Shown here: positions 1-6,338 of the stretch, one piece after another
Position numbering within the stretch: position 1 is the stretch's first letter
Layout of the letters: the number at the start of each line of letters is the position of its first letter
Assembly (NCBI GenBank): GCA_903891735.1
Contig: CAITFQ010000068.1
Coordinates: 1-18,677 of the forward strand
Direction: 5' to 3'
DNA: 18,677 nucleotides
DNA from: Candidatus Uhrbacteria bacterium
Lineage (GTDB): Bacteria > Patescibacteriota > Patescibacteriia > UBA9934
Position numbers and translations under genes: made by a program
The notes under the pieces: generated by a model
Told to the model about the DNA's origin: nothing
Database searches by the model: none
The model's input: the letters and a program-made list of their open reading frames with translations, nothing else

Positions 1-1053
1 ACTAAAATTCTTCCACGTACTCCTCGCTAAACTCGCAATATCATTAAAACTATCTCGTCTGCTATCAGCCCCGAGTACCACCACAGTTAACGATCGCTTA
101 CTATCTTTATCGACTATCGGATGCAGCTGCACCACCGCATTCCAACCCGCCTCATCAATAAAACCCGTCTTACCTGCTGTCACATAAACGTCGTTATACG
201 CCGCATCAAACAGCATCCAATCGGTACTCTGAATATCCCGCACATAATTAGCATCATTCAAGGCCGTCAGATGAATCTTCGACGTCCCCGCAAAATGCTT
301 AATATTCTCATTGGCAAACGCCTTATCCGCAAAATAAGCTACCTCTCTGGCCGTCGACACATTACCTGTTTCAATCCCGGTCGGATCGACAAACTTCGTC
401 TGCGCCAGCCCAAAATCAGTTGCTCGCTTATTCATCGCCGTCACAAAATCTGTCTTCGTTAGCCCAGTTAGTCTGGCCACCGCATTCGCCGCATTATTAG
501 CACTGGCCACAATCGTTGCCGCCAACAAATCATGGACCGTAAACTTCGTCCCACTCGTAACTTTCAATCTCGCCCCACCCACTTCATCCGCCGTAACCAC
601 ATTACCTACTCCACCAACATCTAAGCCACTGTCGAGCGCCAACCCCGTCGTCATCAACTTGGTAATGGAAGCAATCGGCCACACGTCCCCAGCCTTACTG
701 GCCGCCAACACCTCACCGGTCGCATCATCTATCACTACATATTTAGCCGCCGTAGTCTTAGGCGCAGCCGTAGTGGAAACTCGCACTGGAACAACCGCAC
801 TTGGCTTATAACTCGCCAACTCGGCATAACTCTGCCAGCCATACTGTCTCGCCCAATCCTCCATGTTCATCAAAAAACCTGCCTTGCTCCCAGTAATCGC
901 CTCATGTTTAGACGTACTATCAAACGCCGCCTGCAAATCAGGTCGCACCTTGTAAATCGCATCCAACGGGCTCGCCGCCAAAGCCAAACTCGACGAGCTC
1001 ACCACCAAGCCGCCGAGCAACACCAAGCCGATTATAACCGCCAACTTCTTCAT
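1..1053 (-). CDS. D-alanyl-D-alanine carboxypeptidase (peptidase S11), 3' end cut by window edge
   Basis: 351 codons are visible and the frame stays open to base 1, so the C-terminus lies outside the window. The N-terminus is a signal peptide or anchor (MKKLAVIIGLVLLGGLVVSS). The penicillin-binding triad is complete: SITK at residues 129-132 (nucleophile Ser129, Lys132), SAN at 184-186 and KTG at 295-297. This is the S11 family, which trims the terminal D-Ala of peptidoglycan stem peptides outside the membrane. About 100 residues lie between the signal peptide and the catalytic domain. A GAGG stretch lies 5 bases upstream of ATG 1053. The gene begins 17 bases after the stop of the SpoIID-like gene, so the two probably form an envelope operon. 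The family call is firm; the physiological substrate is inferred. Confidence 0.95.
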   Translation of the reverse strand, partial: MKKLAVIIGLVLLGGLVVSSSSLALAASPLDAIYKVRPDLQAAFDSTSKHEAITGSKAGFLMNMEDWARQYGWQSYAELASYKPSAVVPVRVSTTAAPKTTAAKYVVIDDATGEVLAASKAGDVWPIASITKLMTTGLALDSGLDVGGVGNVVTADEVGGARLKVTSGTKFTVHDLLAATIVASANNAANAVARLTGLTKTDFVTAMNKRATDFGLAQTKFVDPTGIETGNVSTAREVAYFADKAFANENIKHFAGTSKIHLTALNDANYVRDIQSTDWMLFDAAYNDVYVTAGKTGFIDEAGWNAVVQLHPIVDKDSKRSLTVVVLGADSRRDSFNDIASLARSTWKNFS

Positions 1054-1070
1054 AAAAGCCTCAGGTCAAA

Positions 1071-2960
1071 TTACCACCTTTTATCAAGTGCGATGCCTGT
1101 ATAAAAATACTTCAAAATCTCCTCCCACTTCTTCCCGTCGTTCGCCATACACAACGCTCCGGAAGCGGACATCCCAACGCCGTGTCCCCACAACGTCTTG
1201 CCCACATCACACGGCACCGGTACGCTAACACTCCACGGTACGCTGCCTCCCCACACGTCACTCCAGTTGAGCGTCTTCCCAGCACTCCGCGAGAAATACG
1301 CCGTAATCGCCGTCTCCCCGTTGTACGTCACAATCTCACCCTTGGTTGCGTCGACCGCCTGGGTCAACCGTGGCGTCCGCGCCTCTTGTCCATAACCTTT
1401 ATAAACCTGGTCGGAGTAAGCGTCGACGTGAAAACCCTCAGCATCATGCTTGGTGTCACGCGTAAAATGATAAAAAGCGTAAGTCCTGGCCGCCGTAATC
1501 AACGCCTTCTGAAACTCTATATGTGAATCATTCGAAGTCTCCCCCAAACCCTTCAAATAATATTCCATTGGCAGCTCATTAATCAGCCACGTTCGCGTCT
1601 TCACGTCGTTATAACGCAATTCCAAGACATTCCGGAAAGTATTATCCGCGTTGCTGCTGCCTCGCGTCACCGTCCGGTCAAAATTCGTCACTGTCATCAC
1701 CGCATTCGCCGTCTTCGGCACAAAACGCAACGGATAACTGGATTTCTCTTTACCATTTCCCCGATCAAAAATATAACGGGTCCCATCCCAATACGCCGTC
1801 ACATTCTTGCCCATAGCCATCTCCGCTAGCAAATTGCCTTGCGTATCAGTCACCGTATAATCGCTCTCTTTACTAGTAATCACTACCTGGTTATCCGTCT
1901 CATCGTCGACAATCAACACGCCCACCCGAATCGTCGGCTCAGCCACCTCATTCCCCAAAATCGCATCATCCTCATTAACTGGCGCCACCTCTGTCGTCGA
2001 AGTCGACACTGTCACCGTCTCGGCCGAGCCATCCGTAACTGTTACCGGAATATCAATCGTCGCATCAGTCACCACACTATCATTGGCCGTAAACTGAAAC
2101 TTAGCCTCATGCGTGCCGTTCACACTCGGCGCCGTAATGGCAAAATTCACATACGCCGTCTCACCTGGCTTCACCTTCGTGCCGGTCACATAAGCCAACT
2201 TACTGCCTGTCCAAGTTAAATTCGTAAACGACACACTACTCGCCGACGCCACACTCACGTCCGGCGTCTGCAACCCGTAACTCGTCCAAGTCGTTTTACC
2301 CGTATTAGTAAATCCGGCTGTTAAACTAACTGTCTTCCCAGCTTTCGCCTTAACTTTATTCGCCGATTGCATTGCCAAAATCGCCGATAACCCTCCCCCA
2401 GGTATGGGGGAGATGGAGGGGGCCGCAGCAACGCTTGAAGGTGCAATCGTCTTCACAGCTGCTACCACCGGCTTAGCCACGTTAATCGTCAACGTAAAAT
2501 CGCCGCCCGTCACCCAAGCTAGGCCTTCACTCGCCAACGCAAACGTCTCACTATACTTCCCTTCCGTTTTCGGCGCCTTTAACTGAAACGACACCGTCGC
2601 TGTCCCTTTAGCCTTAACACTCGCCTCACTAATCCTCTTAACCTGACTGGCCGACAGCCACGTCCCCGGATCAAACGCACTTACCCGGTATTTCGGCCCA
2701 TAAGTATATAAAGAAATGTACCCTGCCCCATCATTCTTCCACGTCTGGTTCCCAACATTCTGCCACGTCACGGTAACATCCTTCACTTCCCCGGGCGTCA
2801 TCGTCAAACTGCCATTTCCCGTCGTCGTCACCCGCAACGCCGCCAATCCCGAACTCGTCGAGGTGGTCGACGCCGCCTGCGCCACATTACCCAACAAAAA
2901 CCCGGCCATCATCGCCAACCCGAGCGCAAAAATCCCCACTTTTCTCAAGCGTTGCAGCAT
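1071..2960 (-). CDS. Secreted protein with two NBR1-like Ig domains and a C-terminal SpoIID/LytB domain
   Basis: 629 residues. A signal peptide covers about 1-30 (hydrophobic FALGLAMMAGFLLG, then AQA). Two Ig-like repeats of the NBR1/FW type follow at about 43-162 and 199-308; both have the pattern of a 'W x N x G' strand, a Trp, then a 'G..Y' strand. A SpoIID/LytB-like domain occupies about 340-626, with ELPMEYYLKGLGE (candidate catalytic Glu474), AARTYAFYH, DQVYKGYGQE, a T-K-GEIVTYNG strand, WGHGVGMSASGA and the end YFYTGIALD. SpoIID enzymes are peptidoglycan lytic transglycosylases acting on denuded glycan strands, so this is probably a wall-remodelling enzyme with Ig-like spacers. The linker between the Ig domains (residues ~180-190) is encoded by a REP-like palindrome. 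ATG 2960 is chosen because an extended -10 lies 9 bases upstream. The D-Ala-D-Ala carboxypeptidase follows. Confidence 0.9.
   Translation of the reverse strand: MLQRLRKVGIFALGLAMMAGFLLGNVAQAASTTSTSSGLAALRVTTTGNGSLTMTPGEVKDVTVTWQNVGNQTWKNDGAGYISLYTYGPKYRVSAFDPGTWLSASQVKRISEASVKAKGTATVSFQLKAPKTEGKYSETFALASEGLAWVTGGDFTLTINVAKPVVAAVKTIAPSSVAAAPSISPIPGGGLSAILAMQSANKVKAKAGKTVSLTAGFTNTGKTTWTSYGLQTPDVSVASASSVSFTNLTWTGSKLAYVTGTKVKPGETAYVNFAITAPSVNGTHEAKFQFTANDSVVTDATIDIPVTVTDGSAETVTVSTSTTEVAPVNEDDAILGNEVAEPTIRVGVLIVDDETDNQVVITSKESDYTVTDTQGNLLAEMAMGKNVTAYWDGTRYIFDRGNGKEKSSYPLRFVPKTANAVMTVTNFDRTVTRGSSNADNTFRNVLELRYNDVKTRTWLINELPMEYYLKGLGETSNDSHIEFQKALITAARTYAFYHFTRDTKHDAEGFHVDAYSDQVYKGYGQEARTPRLTQAVDATKGEIVTYNGETAITAYFSRSAGKTLNWSDVWGGSVPWSVSVPVPCDVGKTLWGHGVGMSASGALCMANDGKKWEEILKYFYTGIALDKRW
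2391..2427. repeat. REP-like G/C-rich palindrome, copy 1 (inside CDS)
   Basis: Stem CTCCCCCA and its complement flank GGTA, followed by ATGGAGGGGGCCGCAG. A near-identical element is at 17265-17300. Here it lies in frame inside the SpoIID-like gene and encodes the Ala/Pro/Gly-rich linker APSISPIPGGG between the two Ig domains. Confidence 0.75.
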
Positions 2961-2969
2961 AGTACTCTC

Positions 2970-2999
2970 ATTATAGCACTTTTCCTAAATCACTGGCAT
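2970..2999 (-). promoter_or_regulatory. Extended -10 promoter of the SpoIID-like gene, near-leaderless
   Basis: On the minus strand TGCTATAAT (TGn plus a perfect TATAAT at 2975-2970) ends 9 bases before ATG 2960, so transcription should start 0-3 bases from the start codon. A weak -35 (ATGCCA, 2999-2994) is spaced 18 bases and overlaps the -10 of the divergent flippase gene. Confidence 0.65.
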
Positions 3000-3002
3000 A
3001 CT
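2994..3002 (+). promoter_or_regulatory. Extended -10 promoter of the flippase gene
   Basis: TGGCATACT: TG at 2994-2995 and the -10 hexamer CATACT at 2997-3002, 11 bases before ATG 3014. The predicted leader is about 5 bases and has no Shine-Dalgarno site. It overlaps the -35 region of the divergent gene. Confidence 0.5.
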
Positions 3003-3013
3003 CATTAACAGTT

Positions 3014-4441
3014 ATGTCTGAACTCAATAAAAAACTCGCCACCAACACCCTTTGGCAAATAATCGGCAAAGGCCTCGGCACAGCCTTATCTCTCGTCACC
3101 TTCATTTTTTTACTGAAGTATCTCCACACTGAAGGCCTCGGCGCACTTTCCATTGCCCTCACCTACGGCTCCATATTCGCCATCATCGTCGACTTTGGCC
3201 TCACCCTTACCACGGCCCAGATGATCGCCGAGCCGAACGCTAACGAAAACCGCATCTTAAGCGGCATCCTAAGCTTCCGCGTCCTCTCCGCTTTTCTCTT
3301 TCTCGGCTTGGGCGCCCTCCTCGTCTTTCTCTTCCCCTATTCACCTGACGTCAAACTAGCCGCCGTCATCTCTTGCGCCTCTTTCTTCTTCGGCTCCGTC
3401 GCCTCCATGTTCGCCGGCGTCTTCCAAAAACGCCTCGCTGTTCATTACGTCGTCATCGCTGAAACCCTCAATCGTTCCCTCGTTTTCGTCCTCGCCGCTT
3501 TACTCCCCTTGCTCCAGCCCTCAATCATCATCGCCGCCGGCATCTTCGTCGCCGGCAGTATTGTCCAACTAACTATCACCTTTTACGCCGTTCTCAAATT
3601 CAGTCACGTCCGGCCTAAAATCGACTTAACTATTTGGCGCACCGCTATCACTCGTACTTGGCCTATTGGTTTATCCACCATTTTCAACTTGGTTTACCTC
3701 AAAGGCGACGTTTTTTTCATGTCTTTACTACACGTCAGCAACCACGACCTCGGCCTTTACGCTGCCGCCTACAAATTCGTCGACGTCGTAACCACCATTC
3801 CCGTCATGTTCATGGGCCTCATGTTGCCGCTGCTCACCCTCGCCTGGACCAGCCACAATAAAGTCGACTTTAAAGCTCATCTCCAACGCGGCTTTGACGG
3901 CCTCATGCTCCTTGCTATGCCTTATGCTTTCGGGGCCATTGCGCTCGGTGGACCACTACTCGCCCTCATCGATCCCGATCTCTTCCCTGGCGGTCGCGTC
4001 CTCGCTCTCCTCGGCCCTGCCACCGCTGCCGTCTTTATAAGCGCCCTCTTCGGCCATACTATCGTGGCTATTCATAAGCAACGCCCCATGATTCTCGGCT
4101 ATCTCTTCGTGGCCATTGTTGCTACTATCGGCTACGTTTACGGCATCACTCATTTCGGCATGATCGCCGCCGCCTGGGTCACCCTCATTTCGGAAAGCCT
4201 TATCGCCATCATCACCGCCAGCGTCGTCTTACTCACCACTAAAATCAAACTCTCCCTCAAAAAACTCTGCGCCGCCCTCCTCGCCTCCCTCGCCATGTAC
4301 CTCGCCATCACTCTCATCCCTCTCCCTCACGTCATTCTCTCCATCATCTTCGGCATAGCAGTCTACGTCACTGTTCTCCCCCTCTTCGGCGGCCCCAACC
4401 CCAAACAACTCCTGCAACTTGTCTCACCAGCTAAACTTTAA
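3014..4441 (+). CDS. Polysaccharide/lipid-linked oligosaccharide flippase (Wzx-like, MATE/MOP superfamily)
   Basis: 475 residues with about 12-14 hydrophobic segments spread along the length. The N-terminus NTLWQIIGKGLGTALSLVTF followed by LGALSIALTYGSIFAIIVDFGL is typical of the polysaccharide-biosynthesis/oligosaccharide flippase family (the 'G.Y....a...i...d.G' region). A second repeat starts near 215 (WPIGLSTIFNLVYLKGDVFFM). Such proteins move undecaprenyl-linked glycans across the membrane. The O-antigen-ligase-like gene downstream supports a surface-glycan export role. ATG 3014 is the first start after an extended -10 promoter. The structured RNA element begins at the base after the stop codon. 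Family confident; the transported glycan is unknown. Confidence 0.88.
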   Translation: MSELNKKLATNTLWQIIGKGLGTALSLVTFIFLLKYLHTEGLGALSIALTYGSIFAIIVDFGLTLTTAQMIAEPNANENRILSGILSFRVLSAFLFLGLGALLVFLFPYSPDVKLAAVISCASFFFGSVASMFAGVFQKRLAVHYVVIAETLNRSLVFVLAALLPLLQPSIIIAAGIFVAGSIVQLTITFYAVLKFSHVRPKIDLTIWRTAITRTWPIGLSTIFNLVYLKGDVFFMSLLHVSNHDLGLYAAAYKFVDVVTTIPVMFMGLMLPLLTLAWTSHNKVDFKAHLQRGFDGLMLLAMPYAFGAIALGGPLLALIDPDLFPGGRVLALLGPATAAVFISALFGHTIVAIHKQRPMILGYLFVAIVATIGYVYGITHFGMIAAAWVTLISESLIAIITASVVLLTTKIKLSLKKLCAALLASLAMYLAITLIPLPHVILSIIFGIAVYVTVLPLFGGPNPKQLLQLVSPAKL

Positions 4442-4611
4442 TGAGACGCCCAGTCTTGTAGAGCGGACGTAGTCAGCAGAGACGAGTGGTGGTCCTCTGA
4501 CGACGCCAGCCGTCGGCCCTGTAACGGCGCCCGAGTCAGACGAGGTGAGCCGGCCGTTACGGTTGACGATGGCGAGGCGACGGAGGAGGACTACCCTCGT
4601 CTCGCGCTGAC
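4442..4611 (+). ncRNA. Structured RNA element, copy 1 (undescribed family, repeat pair with 14814-14985)
   Basis: About 170 nt that fold with nested helices read from the + strand: hairpin GAGAC 4443-4447/GTCTT 4453-4457; P1a GTCAGC 4472-4477/GCTGAC 4606-4611; P1b GAGACGAG 4479-4486/CTCGTCTC 4596-4603; P1c GGTGGTCCTC 4488-4497/GAGGACTACC 4586-4595; P2 CCGTCG 4510-4515/CGACGG 4578-4583; P3 CTGTAACGGC 4519-4528/GCCGTTACGG 4553-4562. P1a-c give 24 pairs with one bulge and one small internal loop. The core is about 90% identical to copy 2, whereas P1a and P1b differ in sequence but keep pairing. It begins directly after the flippase stop and ends 24 bases before the ligase start. No T-rich terminator tail follows. 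I do not recognise it as a known RNA family; a MITE-like mobile hairpin is the alternative. Confidence 0.7.
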
Positions 4612-4635
4612 AAGTAAATGTAAACAATCGATATT

Positions 4636-5901
4636 ATGCTTTACAGCTTAGCCCTCACAATCATCCTCGCCGCCTTCGCCTATCTCTCTTGGCGCAACTT
4701 TCGCGCAGCCCTAATCCTCTTCTGCGGCCTCCTCCCCACCTATCTAATCCGCTTCTCCATCGGCCCATACCCCAGCACCATGCTCGAGACCCTCACCATT
4801 ATTCTCTTTATAATCTGGCTCAGCCGCCATTCATACCTCGTTTTCTGGCAAGATAAAAACTTCTTATCGACTAACGCTAAACGTTGGCAGCTCGCGTTTC
4901 TATTTCTCTTAGCCTCAGCCTTCTTTGCTGCTGCTCACGCCCCCAACGTCTTCGCAGCGCTCGGCATCCTCAAGGCCTATTACCTCGAGCCCCTAATCAT
5001 CGGCGCCATCACATTATCAACCTTCAAAAAACCCGCCGACTGGGCCGCCGCCTTCTTTTCTTTATCCGTCAGTGCCGTCTTAATCTCTATCTTCGGCATC
5101 TTTCAATACTTCACCGCCCTCGGCCTTCCCACGGCCTGGCTCGCCGAACGTCGCATAACTTCCGTGTTCGACTTCCCGAACGCCGTCGGCCTCTTCCTCG
5201 CCCCTATCCTCTCAATGCTCATCGTTGTTCTGGCTACCCATAAACAACTCTCATCGAAACTCAAACTCAGCCTGATTAGTTCGACAATTTTAATATTGAT
5301 AGCAATCATCCTCGCCAAAACTGAGGCAGCTTTAGTTGCCGTCCCAATTGCTTTACTCATAACCCTCCTCATTGGAAAAGCCCACCGCACCACAAAACTC
5401 GTCAGCGTCACCCTCATTATCCTCGCCTTAATCGGCGCCCTCTCCCTCCCCTCAATCAAATCCAAAATCTTACTCACCGACCTCTCCGGCACCGCCCGCA
5501 CCCAAATGTGGCACGAGACACTCACCATGCTCCGCGATCACCCCATTTTTGGCGCCGGCCTCTCCGGTTTCCCAACCGTTATCTCCCCCTATCACGACGC
5601 TAGCTACTTCGAAATCTTCCAATACCCCCACAACATCTTCCTCAACATCTGGGTCGAACTTGGCCTCCCCGGCCTGCTCGCCTTCTTCATAATCTCGCTT
5701 CTCACCCTCAAAACCCTCTGGCAACATCGCCAAAATCCAAAAGCATTAATCTTATTAGCAGCCTTCTTAACCATCGTCATCCACGGCCTCGTCGACGTCC
5801 CCTTCTTCAAAAACGACCTCGCTATGCTCACCGCCCTCCTCCTCGCCGCCACTATTTCCCTTAACTCCCAACAATCCCACACCTTGCCTTTAGCCTCTTA
5901 A
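4636..5901 (+). CDS. O-antigen ligase / Wzy-type polymerase family membrane protein
   Basis: 421 residues with about 10-11 membrane segments. The diagnostic Wzy_C region is at about 280-350: TARTQMWHETLTMLRDHPIFGAG, then the YPHNIFLNIWVELG motif, the large extracytoplasmic loop signature of the O-antigen ligase/polymerase superfamily. These proteins join lipid-linked glycans to lipid A, protein or growing polymer on the outer face of the membrane. The flippase upstream supplies the likely partner; which acceptor is used cannot be told. No Shine-Dalgarno site lies before ATG 4636. CTGACA at 4607-4612 is spaced 17 bases from GATATT, but that hexamer directly abuts the ATG, so I do not call it a promoter. 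Readthrough from the flippase across the RNA element is the simpler view. Confidence 0.88.
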   Translation: MLYSLALTIILAAFAYLSWRNFRAALILFCGLLPTYLIRFSIGPYPSTMLETLTIILFIIWLSRHSYLVFWQDKNFLSTNAKRWQLAFLFLLASAFFAAAHAPNVFAALGILKAYYLEPLIIGAITLSTFKKPADWAAAFFSLSVSAVLISIFGIFQYFTALGLPTAWLAERRITSVFDFPNAVGLFLAPILSMLIVVLATHKQLSSKLKLSLISSTILILIAIILAKTEAALVAVPIALLITLLIGKAHRTTKLVSVTLIILALIGALSLPSIKSKILLTDLSGTARTQMWHETLTMLRDHPIFGAGLSGFPTVISPYHDASYFEIFQYPHNIFLNIWVELGLPGLLAFFIISLLTLKTLWQHRQNPKALILLAAFLTIVIHGLVDVPFFKNDLAMLTALLLAATISLNSQQSHTLPLAS

Positions 5902-5912
5902 TTGGCTATTAT
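5884..5912 (+). promoter_or_regulatory. Candidate promoter for the tRNA-Ser transcript
   Basis: TTGCCT (5884-5889), a 17-base spacer, then TATTAT (5907-5912). It overlaps the last codons and stop of the ligase gene. Predicted start is about 5919, which would give a pre-tRNA with a leader of about 130 nt. Confidence 0.5.
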
Positions 5913-5918
5913 CCCCGT

Positions 5919-6049
5919 ACTCAGGCACTCAAACACCCGTTACCGAGCCCCCGCCGAGCTTCAGCGAGGCGAGACGAGCGGCCGGCGTGTCGAGAGCAAG
6001 GGTGAGGCAATTTTTCACGAACCCGCGCGGTAGACCGCCGGGCAAGCGA
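5919..6049 (+). other. GC-rich, structure-prone leader upstream of tRNA-Ser
   Basis: No convincing reading frame. Local hairpins are visible: GCC...GGC around 5954-5975, GGGT/ACCC around 5999-6024, and a bulged hairpin with stem GCGG, loop TAGA, closing CCGC at about 6026-6037, flanked by CCCG/CGGG. The last lies about 9 bases upstream of the mature tRNA 5' end. The sequence has more G than its neighbours. Function unknown. Confidence 0.4.
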
Positions 6050-6139
6050 GGAGAGATGGCAGAGTGGTCGAATGCGCATGACTCGAAATCATGTATAGCT
6101 GAAAGGCTATCGGGAGTTCGAATCCCCCTCTCTCCGCCA
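6050..6139 (+). tRNA. tRNA-Ser(CGA)
   Basis: A complete 90-base class II tRNA. Acceptor GGAGAGA (6050-6056) pairs with TCTCTCC (6129-6135), followed by discriminator G and an encoded CCA (6137-6139). U8 and a serine-type D arm (GCAGAGTGGTCGAATGC) follow. The anticodon arm CATGA-CTCGAAA-TCATG has anticodon CGA, which reads UCG. The long variable arm TATAGCTGAAAGGCTATC and a T loop in GGGAGTTCGAATCCCCC are typical of tRNA-Ser. Part of its 3' end is repeated in inverted orientation just downstream. Confidence 0.97.
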
Positions 6140-6220
6140 ATAAAATTCCAGTTCCAACTGGAATTTTATTATTGCGGAGAGAGAGCCAGCCAACTGCTTG
6201 GCTGGCGTGGGGATTCGAAC
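6116..6220. repeat. Inverted repeat mirroring the tRNA-Ser T arm and acceptor
   Basis: Left arm, inside the tRNA: GTTCGAATCCCC 6116-6127 and CTCTCTCCGC 6128-6137. Right arm: GCGGAGAGAG 6174-6183 and GGGGATTCGAAC 6209-6220. All 22 bases match. The right arm is interrupted by a separate 9-bp hairpin, GCCAGCCAA 6185-6193 / TTGGCTGGC 6198-6206. The terminator hairpin sits at the centre. Confidence 0.8.
6139..6173 (+). terminator. Intrinsic terminator of tRNA-Ser
   Basis: Perfect 15-bp stem AATAAAATTCCAGTT (6139-6153) / AACTGGAATTTTATT (6156-6170) with a CC loop and a T-rich end. The last A of the tRNA CCA is its first base. The stem is extended by CTCTCTCCGC/GCGGAGAGAG on either side, so terminator and tRNA acceptor strand compete for the same bases. 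Confidence 0.8.
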
Positions 6221-6314
6221 GGCGGAGCGATATGCGAGTACCAACGAGCATCGCGAGCCGGTGCCCAGCCCTCGGCGAGCGACGGCGATCCGAGAGGCGC
6301 GGGCGAATCCCCCT
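6221..6314. other. GC-rich spacer ending in an 11-base direct repeat of the tRNA 3' end
   Basis: Contains local stems (GCGA...TCGC at about 6226-6255; CCTCGG...CCGAG at about 6271-6297) and ends with CGAATCCCCCT at 6304-6314, identical to 6119-6129 of the tRNA. GGGGATTCG at 6209-6217 could pair with CGAATCCCC at 6304-6312 and close the whole segment. No gene seen. Confidence 0.45.
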
Positions 6315-6320
6315 ATTTTG

Positions 6321-6329
6321 TGCTAAACT
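6321..6329 (+). promoter_or_regulatory. Extended -10 promoter of the FAD oxidoreductase operon
   Basis: TGCTAAACT at 6321-6329 ends 9 bases before ATG 6339. No Shine-Dalgarno site fits, so the mRNA should begin within about 3 bases of the start codon. Confidence 0.5.
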
Positions 6330-6338
6330 TCACGCAAT

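Noticed and set aside
1182..2586. Several plus-strand frames of 60-126 codons within the SpoIID-like gene
   Set aside because: Basic, low-complexity products opposite a well-supported gene; they arise from the strong strand skew and lack promoters.
4424..4627. Minus-strand frame of 67 codons, similar to a 63-codon frame at 14799-14990
   Set aside because: The similarity comes from the conserved RNA element. A one-base indel shifts the frame between copies, so the shared residues are not a conserved protein.
5919..6049. Third copy of the structured RNA upstream of tRNA-Ser
   Set aside because: Only short words (CCGTTAC, GCGAGGCGA) are shared and the helices cannot be drawn in the same order.
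6015..6251. Minus-strand frame of 78 codons across the tRNA
   Set aside because: It runs through the tRNA-Ser and its terminator; a tRNA shadow, not a gene.
6174..6310. A second tRNA on the minus strand, suggested by GTTCGAATCCCC
   Set aside because: No T stem, anticodon arm or acceptor can be completed; it is an inverted duplicate of part of tRNA-Ser.
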